A stretch of DNA of 64,000 nucleotides from Paraphaeosphaeria minitans. Its lineage: Eukaryota > Ascomycota > Dothideomycetes > Pleosporales > Didymosphaeriaceae. Under the pieces are notes generated by a model that saw nothing but the letters and a program-made list of their open reading frames with translations, was not told the DNA's origin and made no database searches. The DNA is taken from contig WJXW01000001.1 in the NCBI GenBank assembly GCA_015832175.1, positions 5,022,001-5,086,000 of the forward strand, written 5' to 3'. Both the position numbers and the translations under genes were made by a program. Of the stretch, positions 1 through 11,600 are shown piece by piece (position 1 is the stretch's first letter; each line of letters begins with the position of its first letter).

Positions 1-2
1 AC

Positions 3-1090
3 TCTATTACCTCTACCTATACTCTAAAGTGGCTTTGTGTTACTAAGAGCGCCGTTCTTTAAAGAGACAGTTTAAATAAAGAACTAGCTAACCCTAATAT
101 AGGCCTTATATATATTAAATGCATTAGGCGCCTAAGGTAGCTTAGGCGCGTAGAGTAAGTCTATAGCTTTATATTCTAGGCTATTATTAATATTTATATA
201 GCTATTAACTATTCTAGGGCTACTCCTATAGCGCCTACTATTACACTAAAGCTATTTGCTAGTATAATTCTGCCCCCTTTGCTAATAACTTAGGCCTAAG
301 GCGGGCTCTACGCCTTTAGATTAAATACGTAGAGTAAGGCTAGGTTAATAGTAATTTATATATTTATAATCCTAGAATATATAGCACTAACCTCTAGAAG
401 CCTATAACTAGAACGCTGCCTACCTTTATAGTAGAGTTCTACTACTTAGTCTAGTAGTATAAGTAGTACTTAAACTTAGCGCTTAAGAACTCTAACCTAA
501 TCTAGGAGCTAGACTCCCCTACTATACCCCTATTTTAGTGTAGTAACAGAATAGTAGTTGCCCCCCCTAGTATAGATATAGCCCTAGTGGCACCTTCGCT
601 CTAGATAACTCTAGCCTAGCGTAGTAGTAACTATAATTAGAATCTAGTAGCGTTAGCCAATAATGTGGCGGGGTGGATAAATAATATAGGAAATTATATC
701 TAGCAATCTAAGGAGAGCATAGGCTAGTGCCTAGATAAAATAACCTAAACCTAAGCGTAAACTACTAACCTACTTACTACTATTACAGAGTGACTTAGAA
801 TAGCTCCTAGCTAACACTACTTTACCCTTCTAGTAGCCCTAGCCTAATAGCGTATACCTTTTAACCTATATTAAGAGCCTTATAAAGTAACTCCGCCTAA
901 GCCTTTATCTAGGGCTAGCTTAGTGCACCCTTTTAGGTGCTGCTGCTACTAGTGTAAAAAGTAATATAGTTATTATAGCCCCTTTTTATTTCTATCTAGT
1001 GTTACTTTAGTGCTGCTTTAGTTATAGTAACCCTAGGGCTAATAGCCTTTAGTAGTTCTTAGATAGATAGCGCCTTTACTAGATTAGTAG
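3..1090 (+). pseudogene. Antisense ORF of B1 (N-terminus outside window)
   Basis: Plus-strand frame starting at base 3 and antisense to element B. It is homologous to the B2 frame from 30917 and the B3 minus frame from 39294. Recognisable runs include KELANPNIGLIYIK and INIYIAINYSRATPIAPT. It extends about 360 codons here with only TAA/TAG interruptions and reaches about 1090, just before the pol frame on the other strand ends. This is the only copy covering the distal part at the left of the window without the 464-bp deletion of B2. Function unknown. Confidence 0.5.
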
Positions 1091-1149
1091 AGAAATAAAT
1101 TCTTAAATACTTATTATAGCTTCCCTTATAATGTTTATATATTCTTCCT

Positions 1150-1929
1150 TATAGGCTAGATAGGACTATTATTGTGCCTATAGTCTCTCTAGGCGGCCTT
1201 AAAGTGGTCTAGAGCTATAGTGTTTATAATATTTTTAACTAGCACCTAAGTTAGTAATACCTACCTAGTCTATTTTACTAGCGCCTATTATTATTTTCTC
1301 TAGGTATTCTTAATACGTAGGACCTCCTCTACTTTCTATTTACATAGGTCTAGATCCGCTTCTTTTAGCTCTAAGACTAGACCTAGCTAGGCGTTAGCCT
1401 AGGTCTAACTAGGTAAGGGATTGTCTACCGCTTACTTAAAGAAGTTAATATAGATAGTCTTATAAAGATTACTAGATAAGTCTAGCGTTACTATAAGTAA
1501 AGATAGTATAGCTATTATAGTATACTTAACTTTAAGCTAGTTAAATTTCTTTTTTAGCTAGTTAGTTTTTATATTATATAGTAAGAACTATACTTTATCT
1601 CTAATTTAGAATTACTCTATAAAACAGTAGATGTAGTTTATAGCCTTTATAGTGTGCTACTATCTATAGGTAATAGTAGTCTAGGCTAAAGCTATCCCTC
1701 TCTTAAGGTAGTCTAGGAAGTGCTTTACCCTCTTAGTAGGGGTGTAGGTAGACTCTACTAGTAAGAGGATTCTCTTAAGGAGATTAATATAATATCTATT
1801 TAGTAGAAAGTTTAGGCTTAGGCCTATAGTAGTAAATACTCTATTATTTAATATAAGCTAGTAGGCTAAGAGGTAGTCTAGCTAGTCTATCTATTTAAAG
1901 TTAACTATAATACAGAGAACTAAGAATAC
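1150..1929 (-). pseudogene. B1 integrase C-terminal remnant
   Basis: Minus-strand continuation of B1 pol left of A1, corresponding to B3 37040-37810. It covers the end of the D,D35E core and the C-terminal chromodomain-like segment, whose B3 counterpart ends with the frame DYRHNNSPI before TAG. Stop codons throughout. Confidence 0.75.
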
Positions 1930-2340
1930 TGTTAAATCCAAGAGGGTAGCTAGTCCTAAAGGGTTAAGGTTAGTTCTTGGGCAGGAGTACTTACAGAAGG
2001 TAGAAGGTCTTATTAATACAATAGTATCTTGCGAAGTGTAACAAGTCAACAATTTAGCCTGCTAGAATCCAAACAATAGATTAATAAACAGATTAAACAC
2101 AAGTATAGAGAGCCCATCCTCGCGTTCCTATATACTTCAAGCAATTAGTGGACTAATCGCTCTAATCAAACTAATTAAGCACTAATTAGTTACTTAGTAT
2201 ATTAAGTGCTTAGTCTAATTAGTTGTCTTAGCGCTCTAATCACACTAATTAGGTCACGTGACCTTTTATGCTGTGTCACTCAAACAACAAATGTAGATAC
2301 ATATAAAAATCCTAGGAGGCCTAGCCTTTAGATCTTAACA
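1930..2340 (-). repeat. A1 3' LTR
   Basis: 411-bp partner of 8228-8638. U3 is rich in short direct and inverted AT motifs around TAATTAG and contains a perfect 14-bp palindrome at 2251-2264. It lies directly after the polypurine tract, which makes it the 3' LTR of a minus-strand element. Confidence 0.92.
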
Positions 2341-2355
2341 TTATCTCCCTCCTTA
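2341..2355 (-). other. A1 polypurine tract
   Basis: On the minus strand this reads TAAGGAGGGAGATAA immediately before the 3' LTR start TGTTAAGATC. A purine run at this position is the usual plus-strand primer of LTR retrotransposons and fixes the element orientation. Confidence 0.8.
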
Positions 2356-2449
2356 CTAGGATTTATCCTTAAATTATGTAACTGTGTCTTATGCCTAGTT
2401 ATAACTAGAGCTCGCCCTACGTTATAAGTAGCGTTAGCTTACTTACACT

Positions 2450-3004
2450 ATGCCCTAACAACCTTCTAAGTCCAGCACCACCTATCACTATTACCTAACT
2501 AATTTTATCAACTCCTTTAGCAAAGTTATAGTTAAGAAATGCTTAACATGTATAAAACATAATTATGTTTACAAGGTTCACGTTTAGTCTAGAAAATATA
2601 GGGAATGTGTTTATTAAGGTTAACGTTACAATATATGTGTTTTAGAGTCCAAGTTTAAGCGTTTGTTAGCGGAGAAAGAGAAATTACATATATAGATAAA
2701 AGAGTTAAAAGAAACGCAGGAGGCTATGTTTAAAGCCTATAAAAAGGCGTTAGAGAAATTACAAGTTATACGTGTATATAAAGATTAGTTGCGTTAGTAA
2801 ATAGACTTACTAGATAAGTATACTAAAAATGCGATAGCGGTTAAGGAGAAGAATATTAAAAAGGCTAAATCTTGTAAGGCTATTAATCTAGTAGTTAATA
2901 AGACTCCTTTAGGTCCCTTCTTATCCCCTGCGACATAGAGCGCTTTTAAGGATTTCCTATTAGAATTCTAGAATAATCCAGTGCCTTTACTATCTTAGGT
3001 ATAA
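2450..3004 (+). pseudogene. Antisense ORF of A1, Cys-rich plus coiled coil
   Basis: A 184-codon frame on the strand opposite to gag-pol, between the chromodomain and the 3' LTR. It starts at ATG 2450 and ends at TAA 3002-3004; internal stops are only TAA/TAG. Codons about 30-70 hold a Cys-rich patch (KKCLTCIKHNY, later NICVLES, with Tyr where Cys is likely). Codons about 75-150 are charged and coiled-coil-like (LLAEKEKLHI, IKELKETQEAMFKAYKKAL). The tail holds NKTPLGPFLSPAT. A3 has the homologous frame and A2 a diverged version in the same place. Composition is protein-like, but RIP can turn any CAA/CAG into a stop, so openness alone is weak evidence. Function unknown. Confidence 0.62.
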
Positions 3005-3039
3005 ATGTTATTATGCTGTGTAGGTTGTTAGTAAAATTC

Positions 3040-6000
3040 TTTAATCTTTTGTTAACAGTTTCCTAAGTAGTTCTCTAGTTCCTAAGTGTTTTTACTATGT
3101 AGGTAACCTTTCCACTTAATAAGATACGCGCTGCTATACTAATTGTATTCTAGAATTCTTTTAACCTTGAATTTATTTTCTTCTTTAGTTCTGTAGTAGA
3201 AGGCGGTTCTAACTAGTGTATTAGGGTCTGCTAGTTCCAGTAGTAATACGTGGAATACTAGGTGTATCTTTGCATCTGGCGGTAGTTCCAACTTATAGTT
3301 TACTAGTAATATTTGCTTAGAAATATAAAATAGTCTAACTTTAATATAATCCAGTTTCTTATGTTTCTTCTTCTAAGTTTAAAGGTTCTTTGTAAGCAGA
3401 TATACTTTATCCCCCTTCTTTAGCTAAGGTGCCATTTTTCGTTTTTAGTTTTAATATGAAATTAATTGCTACTAAGCTTTCTTAAGATTCTCTTAGAGTT
3501 ATTAGTATATTTTTTTTATATTTTCTGCTATATCTATAGCTTCTTTTACTTTAATTGTTGTAGGAAATTGTTAATTAAAAAGATGTAGGTGTCTTCTGTA
3601 GTTTACATAGAACGGTGTATATTCTAATACTACTAATACTTTATTATTATAGGCTAACTATGCTATAGATAGTAATAAAACCTAGTTATTCTTCTAACTG
3701 TTACAGTAGATGCGTAGGTACATTTCTATAGTTTGGTTTATACGTTCTGTCTGTCTATCTATTTGTAGATAGTAAGCTATTAATAGCTTTTGTTTCGTTC
3801 TAAGCAGTGCTATAAGCGTTATCTAATAATTTAACGTAAAGAGCTTGTCTCTGTCGCTAATAATTATTTTTAGGATTCTGTGGTGTCTAACTAGTTAGTC
3901 TAGGATAAGAAAAGTAAGTTCTTTTACCATTATTCTTTTAAGGCATAGAATGAGCTTAATATACTTGGTTAGTTAGCAGACTATTACTAGTATACTATTG
4001 TATTTAATTCCTATTGTTAGATCCTTAGAATTTAGAATTCCTATAATAAAATCTATAGCAATATCTTCCTATAGTGCTGTTAGTATTCTAATTACTTACA
4101 TCTCTCTATATTTAAGATATATACTATATTTGTTTTTCTAGCATTCTACACATTTGTAGATATAAGTTATTACAGCTTCCTTAATTCCTTTAAAGGTGTA
4201 ATTCCTTTAGATAAGTTCTATTATCTTTGTGATGCCTAGGTGTCCGTACATAGGGTTATTGTGGTATTATCAGATAATCTTAGTCTGTAGATATTCTAGA
4301 ACTTCTTAGTTAATTACTAAAAGTTAATTTAGTTCTACTATTAGCTCTAGAGATCTATCTTTGGCTTTGCAAAGGATTGTGGAGAAGGTTTTTACCTTTT
4401 CTCCTACTAGATCACTTTGTTAGCTAAGAGCGTCTACTCTGCCATTTTCTTTCCTAGCTATATAGATAATTTTAAACTTATACTACCTAGTGGTTTACAA
4501 CTATCTTTGTTGTTATAGCGTAAGTTCTTTTATTATTGTGAACCTTAGAAGGTTCTTATAATCTGTGTAGATTTCTAGCGTTAAGTAACTAAGCGCGTAA
4601 ATCCTCTAGTGCTTTAAGGCTTTAACAATAGCGTAGAGTTCCTTGTTATATACGTCGTATTGTGTTTTAGTGTTATTGAATTTATATAAGTAATAGGCAA
4701 TTAGGTGCTATTTGCTGTTATGTTCTTATTTAGTGTAGGCGCCTAGCGCAAGATCGCTAGCGTCTGTTTTAAAGCGTAATAGTTTATCGCTTCTAAAATA
4801 AACAAGAATAGGTTCTATAATATATACTATTTTAAGGAGTTGGAATAACATTCTGCACTTATCTGTCTATTTAAAGGGTACGTCCTTCTTTATAAGATTT
4901 ATTAAAGGTATCGTAACCTTTACGTAATCTTGGATGAATTGTTAATTGAATCTATAGAATCTTAAGAATTCTTAGATGTTTTTAGCTATCTTTAGTATTA
5001 GCTAGTTCTTAATATATTTAACTTTACTTAGTGCTATCTTAATTCCTTCCGTGGTAATAATATGTCCTAGGAATTTAAGTTATTTAACGTTAAACTTACA
5101 TTTCTTAAGTTTAATGTAAAGGCATGCTTTGTCTAGTGCTTTTAGTACTGTCTATATATGCTTAGTGTGGTCTAATTTGTTTTTAGAAAAGACGAGGATA
5201 TCATCTATATACGCAATAATAAATATATCTAGATATTTATAGAGTACGTTGTTAATAAGTGCTATAAAAGCTGCTAGTGCATTTGTAAGTCTAAATAGCA
5301 TAACTTTATACTTAAATAGTCTGTAGCGTAATTAAAACGCTGTTTTCCATTCTTCACCTTTCTTAATTTATATAAGGTGGTAACCATCTCTTAGATCTAT
5401 TATTATGAATATCTTGGCTTAAGATAGTTAATCTCATAACTCTATAATATTTAGTAGTGGATATTAGTTCTTTATTGTTATATTGTTAAGTTATTAGTAG
5501 TTAACGCATAGTCTGTCTAATCCATCCTTTTTCTTAATAAACATAAAAGGGCTTACTACTAGTAACTTTAATAGTTATATATATCCTTTCTTAAGGTTTG
5601 TTTTAATAAAATCACGTTCTTTAAGGAGTTCTTCTCCTATCTTACTATATAGTAGTCTAAAGGGTGGCGTCTTCCCTTCTTCTAGGTCTATTGTAAGATC
5701 CTAGGGTTAATGTTCTAGTAGGTTTACTTTTCCTTCCTTTTCCGTAAACATGTGTGTCTATTTCCTATACTCTCTTAGTAAGGTAAGGGGTGTACTGTTA
5801 TCCTCTTTCTTACACTTCTTAATCTAGTGGTTCCTACTAGCGTCTGCTAAAGTGTACTTCTGTTTTTTAACTGTCTGTCGCAGTATTATATTGTTAATAA
5901 CTCCCTTATCTACTATTATTTTTAGTTAATGCGTAGGCTTTACTTATAATACATAATTATAGCGTTTAAATAATATTTTCTTCGTACCCTAGTTAATCTG

Positions 6001-6450
6001 CAGGTTGTGTATTATTAACTAAGGTAATCCTAAGACTAACTTATGCTTAGATTCTAGTAAGATATCTAAGGTAAGTTCCTCTCTATATTCTTGGACTATT
6101 ATTGTGGTAGTAACCTCCTAGTATATTTAAGGTGTCTTAGGCATTAGGGATCTATTTGCGATATAGATAATATAGGGTACTTCTTTCTCTAATATTATAA
6201 GTCCTGCTTATTTTACTATCTAATAAGATATAAAGTTCCTTTCTACTCCTAAGTCTATAAGAGCTTAAGCCTATATTCCTTTAAGCTGTACTAGTAGCTT
6301 AACTAATACCGTGCTTACTATAGTATTTAATTTAATAAAGGCGTTTTCTCGTCTAAATTTAGGCCTAAAAAAGACATCTATTCGTGTAGGTTATAGTTAA
6401 GTTCTAGTGCCTAGTATACGTTTCTAAGTATCTACTTCTATCGTTATTCT
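3040..6450 (-). pseudogene. A1 pol remnant: PR-RT-RH-IN-chromodomain
   Basis: Read leftwards. Protease near 6230-6260 (frame LIDLGVERNFIS, an LIDSGA-type active site). RT catalytic motif YIDD at 5200-5211, intact in this copy, within the frame AYIDDILVF. RNase H follows (about 4550-4800), then integrase (about 3400-4400). A chromodomain remnant lies near 3050-3140 with the run IKWKGYLHSKNT; the family form is VKWKGYPHSENTW. Chromodomains in chromovirus integrases bind histone marks and steer insertion to heterochromatin. Numerous in-frame TAA/TAG codons. Exact ends are not defined. Confidence 0.85.
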
Positions 6451-6989
6451 TAAGTACGTGGCTTATGTAGATTGTCTTCTTCTTCTTTTTCCTATAAGGA
6501 TGTTCTTCTGTTTTTCCTTTTGCGGTCTTCACTATTCCTATATACTAGTTAAATTAGTAGCTCTATTATTACTTCTTACGTAGGGCAGTTTACAAAGCTG
6601 TCTAAGTGTTTAGCTATATAGTAGTATTCGCAGTCTTAGTTTAAACACGTATACTAGTATAGTTATATATAGTCTCTGTTAATAAGCATGTTACAGCATT
6701 TATTACCCTTTAGCGTAAAGTAAGGAAAGTATTTTACTTATTATTTATCCTAGAGGTGTTCGTCGCAAGCTGCAATAGGGTAGTCTATCCACATCTATCT
6801 ATAGTGCAGTTTCCTTCTAGGTTATTTCTTATTTTCCTCTTTCTCTGCCTTATATTGTGCGTATATTAGTTCCTCGCAATGCGTCCACATACAGAATTAG
6901 TATATAGGATTTTAGTAGTCTAGGTAGTACTTTAGTACGTAGTCTAACTTCTTATTTTTATAGAGTTACATCCCTCTTAGTGCCTAGTG

Positions 6990-8190
6990 GGGTTCTATGT
7001 AGTCCTAAACATTTAGTTTATACTTAGGTGACATAGGGTTGTCTTCTTTCCGCCTACTTTATAGGTGAGGAGTAGGAGATCTTAGTATCTCTTCTACGTC
7101 TTCTATGTTATAGTATATATTAGAGTCGTCTTCTAGATCTTTGTATAATTATAAGTTAGGTAAATCTAATCGCTCACTTTGCCCTAGTGTAACGTGTTAG
7201 TAACTAAATAGTGTTATAATAACTTCCTATTCCTTATTAGGTTCTTAGTCCTTAATAATTAGTACATTTAACTTAGTTTAATAGACTTTGTTCTTTAATC
7301 TACAGTTCCTGGCTATATGGCCTAGTTTACTATATGTAAAGTATTTACAGGTCTTAGTTATTAGTTATTAACTTCTATTAGAGACGCGTTTATTAGGCTG
7401 CTTAGGGCCTATCCTTTCTCCTTTTCTTTTGCCTAAGTAGTTAAACTAGACATCTTCTATTAGTTTGTATCTCTGGTAGTTCCTTAGCTATTGCTTTTAG
7501 ACAATTCTAATAAGGTTCCTATAAACTATTTTTGCTGGCTATCTAAAGCTTATCGCCTTAGGGTTTTAGTAGAGCTCCTATTGCAGTAAAAACTACTCTC
7601 TGTTAATTCTAATAGTTTCTTTATATAGTTCTTTAAGGTTAGCGATTTGTGCACTACTACGTAAGAGTTCCTTACATAGTTTCTATTTAAGTCCTTATTT
7701 ATACATGTCCTAAAGAGATTTATTATTCTAGTTAAGTTACACAGCGTATTTACAAAACTTAGCTATATACTTAGCTGCTAATTGTTTCTAAGTTATAGTC
7801 TAAATCTTTGCTTTTGCAATAGAGTCCTTATTAGTAATTCTAAAGAGTTGTCTAAAGTATTTCTTAAAGTTGTTATAATCCTTAATAATATTAACTATAT
7901 TAGCGTGTTTGTTTGCGTAATTGTCGTTATTATTGTCGTGGTCTATTCCTAGGTACTTTTTAAGGTAGGGATAGATCTATAATCCTACATCTCCTTACAT
8001 ATATATTACTGTAAAGATGACCTTTTTCTTATCTTTAAGGGGTTTATTTAAGTTAAAGAAGTAGAGGTCTAACTAGAGAATCTAGACATTAGTTTAAGAT
8101 TGTTCACTAAAGTAGAGATTAGGTTTATGCGCCTTACTACCATCCTTTATAGGAGTAATCTTGGCAGCACCTAAAGCTGTAGAAGAGGTA
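6990..8190 (-). pseudogene. A1 gag remnant
   Basis: Degraded capsid/nucleocapsid frame homologous to the A3 gag (43985-45000). Its anchor is a zinc knuckle at 7302-7343 read on the minus strand: the last His and Cys of CX2CX4HX4C are intact (GHIARNC) but the first two Cys are now Tyr (YFTYSKLG), as expected from TGC/TGT to TAC/TAT changes. Gag normally packages element RNA in cytoplasmic particles. Many in-frame TAA/TAG; not functional. Ends are approximate. Confidence 0.72.
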
Positions 8191-8215
8191 GGAGTTCGTG
8201 AAGTACTTATATTAA

Positions 8216-8227
8216 GGGTGTTTAAGA
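8216..8227 (-). other. A1 primer-binding site, probably self-priming
   Basis: Just inside the 5' LTR the minus strand reads TCTTAAACACCC. It lacks the TGG start expected for a tRNA 3' end. Its core TTAAACAC is the reverse complement of GTGTTTAA in the LTR (8391-8398), which lies about 30 nt downstream of the TATA box. This is the layout of Tf1-type elements that prime from the folded 5' end of their own RNA. The match is only 8 nt, so this is inference, supported by the same arrangement in family B. Confidence 0.55.
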
Positions 8228-8638
8228 TGTTAAATCCAAGAGGGTAGCTAGTCCTAAAGGGTTAAGATTAGTTCTTAGGCAGGAGTACTTACGGAAGGTA
8301 GAAGGTCTTATTAATACAATAGTATCTTATAAAGTGTAACAAGTCAACAATTTGGCCTGCTAGAATCTAAACAATAGATTAATAAACAGATTAAACACTA
8401 GTATAGAGAGCCTATCCTTGCGTTCCTATATACTTTAAGCAATTAGTAGACTAATCGCTCTAATCAAACTAATTAAGCACTAATTAGTTACTTAGTATAT
8501 CGAGTGCTCAGTCTAATTAGTTGTCTTGGCGCTCTGATCACACTAATCAGGTCACGTGACCTTTTGTGCCGTGTCACTCGAACAACGAATGTAGATACAT
8601 ATGAAGATCCTGGGAGGCCTAGCCTTCGGATCTTAACA
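8228..8638 (-). repeat. A1 5' LTR
   Basis: 411-bp direct repeat of 1930-2340. On the minus strand it starts TGTTAAGATC and ends GGATTTAACA. It has a TATATA box (8427-8432) and, about 30 nt downstream in the sense direction, the 8-mer GTGTTTAA (8391-8398), the probable mRNA start. It retains far more CA and TG dinucleotides than the internal region. Differences from the other LTR are transitions. Confidence 0.92.
8549..8562. promoter_or_regulatory. U3 palindrome with CACGTG core
   Basis: AGGTCACGTGACCT is a perfect 14-bp palindrome with an E-box core, in the U3 of both A1 LTRs (also 2251-2264). In the A3 3' LTR the same site is broken by one change (CACGTA). bHLH factors commonly bind CACGTG; a regulatory role here is inferred. 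Confidence 0.5.
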
Positions 8639-11600
8639 AATACCTCCTAGTTTATCCTCTTTATATTACTGTTAGTCTAGGGGTGGTATACTATAGAGAG
8701 GAGTTATTTTGTTCTAGTTAATTTATACAGCGTAGTCTAGAACTTCCCTAGCTAGTCTAAGCCTCTATCTATAATTAGTAAAGTAGGGAAGCTATAGAAC
8801 TGCTACTATATATTATAGAAGCGGGCTACACAGTGCTCTACTATTATAGAAGTTATAGTTTCTAGTTATATATACTTTAATAGCCTATTAGTAATTATAA
8901 GCAGGTATTGCGGTGCTGCTATAGAGGCCTAGGGGAGGTTTACTATAAAATCTATTAAGAGTTACGCCTAGTACTAGTCTATAATTAGGAGTGGCTATAA
9001 AAGACTTTACTACTTCTACTAGTTCACATACGCTCCTACGTAGTAGTAATTATATATAAATTAGGTAACGTCTTTAGACATATTATCCTAGTAGTAGTCC
9101 TAGTAAATAATCTTAAACGTGGAGTTCTTCCTAGGATAGCCTATAACTAGAGATTTATATACGCGCTGTATAATAGCGGTAGTAAAAGGTTTCTAAGCTG
9201 GGACCTAAAGAACTCTACGCTATAGAAGGGACCTATATATACTAATTATAGAGTCCCTAATTTATTAGGAGGTGGCGGCTACTATAAGGAATATATAGTT
9301 ACTATAGCGCACTACCTTAAGCCTAATATAGTAGGGGGGGAACTTTACTATAGCTACGTCCTAAAGTGCCTATAGATATGTGTTAGTAAAGATCTAAGCC
9401 CCTACTAGCGCTATTAAAAATTATGTCTGCACTAGAGCGGCCTAAATAGTTCTAGGCACTATTAATAGGGTATTTATTCTTATCTACTAGGCTATATCCT
9501 ACTTACGCTAGCTTAGTGCGTCTAGTCTAGCTACCTAGGATTTAGGCTAGTAGTAGAGGTGAAAGTAAAAGGTAGAGAGTAACTCTAACTACTAGTGCTA
9601 GCGCTCGCTTAATTTTTAAATTTTTATAAAGTATTTAAGGTTCTTATAGTCTATTAAAATCTTAAAGGGGTGCGCTACTCCTATTAGCTCTAGTCTCTAT
9701 ACTTATAAGGCCTATATAATTGTAAGCAGCTTTTTATTATAAATAGTGTAGTTCTACTAGGCTAGTGTTAGGGCTGCAGAGTAGTAAGCTATAAGGTGCT
9801 AGATCCCCTTAATATATTAGGAGAGGTAGGCCCTAGTAGTGCTACCTAAGTAGTCTGCTTCTACTAGCGTATCGCGCTCTAGGTCCTAGAGCGCCAGGAT
9901 AGGGCCCTATATAAATATGTCCTTTAGGGCCTAGAAGGCCTCTTATTCCCTAAGGCCCTATTAAAATAGGACCCCTTTTTTAGTAAAGGTATATAGGGGT
10001 GCGGCCTACTTAGAGAATTAGGAGAAAAGGTTATAATAGAAGTTAGTAAAGCTAATAAAGTGGCGGACTATACGTACTATAGAGGGGGTGTCCTATTAAT
10101 TAATTACTTATATCTTTACTAAATTAGGGCAAATAGCCTTATCTACTATAATAAGATACCCTAGGTACCTAACCTCTATTATTGCGAATTTACATTTTCC
10201 TAGGTCTATATACAGTCTAGCTTTCTATAGGAGTTCTAGCACTTATTATACATAGTCCTAGTGTTAGCGTAGGGGCCCTATTATATAGATAAGGACATTA
10301 TCTAGGTAAGCTATATATATATTACCTAGGGTATCTTTTAGAGCGCTATTAATGTAGCGCTAAAATATAGTAGGTGCCCTAGTTAGTCTAAATAGGACTA
10401 CTAACTACTTAAAGAGGCTAAACTAAGTATAGAATATAGTGTAGTGTTCTTCCCCCTCTATAACTTATAGCTTATAGAAGGTAGCGTAGATATCTACTTT
10501 TATAAACTAAGTAGCCTAAAAGAGGGTGCGTAGTATCTCTTTAATAAGTAGAAAAAGGTACTAATCTAGCTTAGAGATTACGTTAATCTCCTAATAGTTA
10601 ACATATAGGCGCTATTTCCCCCTAAACTTTAGGGCTAGAAGGACTAGAGTACCTACTAAAGAGGAACTAGCTTATATCTAGCCCTTATCTATAAGTTCTA
10701 TAAGTTAGCGCTAAAGTTCTGCTAGCTAATCTCTAGACATGCTATATAGTAGGCCCTAAGGTAGTCTTAAGAGGGAGCTGCTTAGGGTCTACTTTAGGTA
10801 GATATAGTAGTCTAACGTGCCCTAGTGTAGTAGGAGGCTAGACACCTTAGTCTTATTAAAAATAGCGGCGTACTTTACTAGTTCTAAGGGAAGAGTCCTA
10901 CTATTTTTAGTAAAGTCTAGCCCTGCTATATTATAGGGGGGTAAGAGTCCTACTATATAAAGAAGTGTTATTATAAGTATCTAGGTAATATTCTAGAGTA
11001 AAGTTAGGAATACCCCTTTCTAGTCTTTATTTAGAGTATTAAAGGGTGTCGCGTTATCCTCCTTATCTACTAGTATAGCGAGAAGGCCCTACCTCTCTAC
11101 TACTTAGGTGTTAAGAGCGATAAGACCCCTAGCCGCACTAATTATAATTTTGCTACTATAGATATCTACTACTATTCTAGACTTAGCTAGCTAGGGGGGC
11201 CCTTAGGATTATATTCTAGTAGAGGTTAGGGATTATATAAGCATAAAGGGTCTATTACTACCTAAATATATTATAAGGCACTACCGCTATCTTTATAATA
11301 AGGGTCTATAGTAATAACCTAGTAGCCTATTCTAGCTCCTAGGCTAGGATTATAATACGCTATAGCGAGAGCGAATCTACTAGCCTAGGGCTAATTACTA
11401 TAAAGCATTTACACCCTATATTAATTAGGGCCTCTATATACTATGTACTATTAAGGAAGATATAGAGGGTAGAAGTAGGCCTATTTATACGTACCCTAGC
11501 CCTAGCCACTCTAACTATCGCAGCTTGCCCTAATTATACCTCTATTAATACTATTACGCTTAGTCCCTACGTTAGCGCTAGACTAGGGGCTATTTTTTTC

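Larger units (their letters stand above)
1..1929 (-). mobile_element. B1 (left segment): 3' part of Gypsy element B
   Basis: Homologous to B2 (31235-32700) and, inverted, to B3 (about 37040-38980). The minus strand covers the end of integrase, the C-terminal domain and the 3' noncoding region; the 3' LTR lies left of the window. A1 separates it from the right segment. Compared with B2 it retains a 464-bp stretch (579-1042) that B2 has lost between two TAGCC copies. Confidence 0.88.
1930..8638 (-). mobile_element. A1: complete Ty3/Gypsy chromovirus, RIP-degraded
   Basis: A 6709-bp LTR retrotransposon read on the minus strand. It has two 411-bp LTRs beginning TGTTAA and ending TTAACA and is flanked by a perfect 5-bp target duplication AATAC (1925-1929 and 8639-8643). 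Orientation follows from a purine tract beside the left LTR and from coding order: gag at the right, then protease, RT, RNase H, integrase, chromodomain towards the left. It interrupts B1 inside the B integrase region; removing it restores continuity with the uninterrupted B2 sequence near 32712. All frames carry many TAA/TAG codons, so it is non-autonomous now. It is the innermost insertion of the nest and so the most recent there. Confidence 0.93.

Noticed and set aside
8216..8227. tRNA-type primer-binding site for family A
   Set aside because: No TGG at the expected position after the LTR in A1 or A3; the self-complementary reading fits better.
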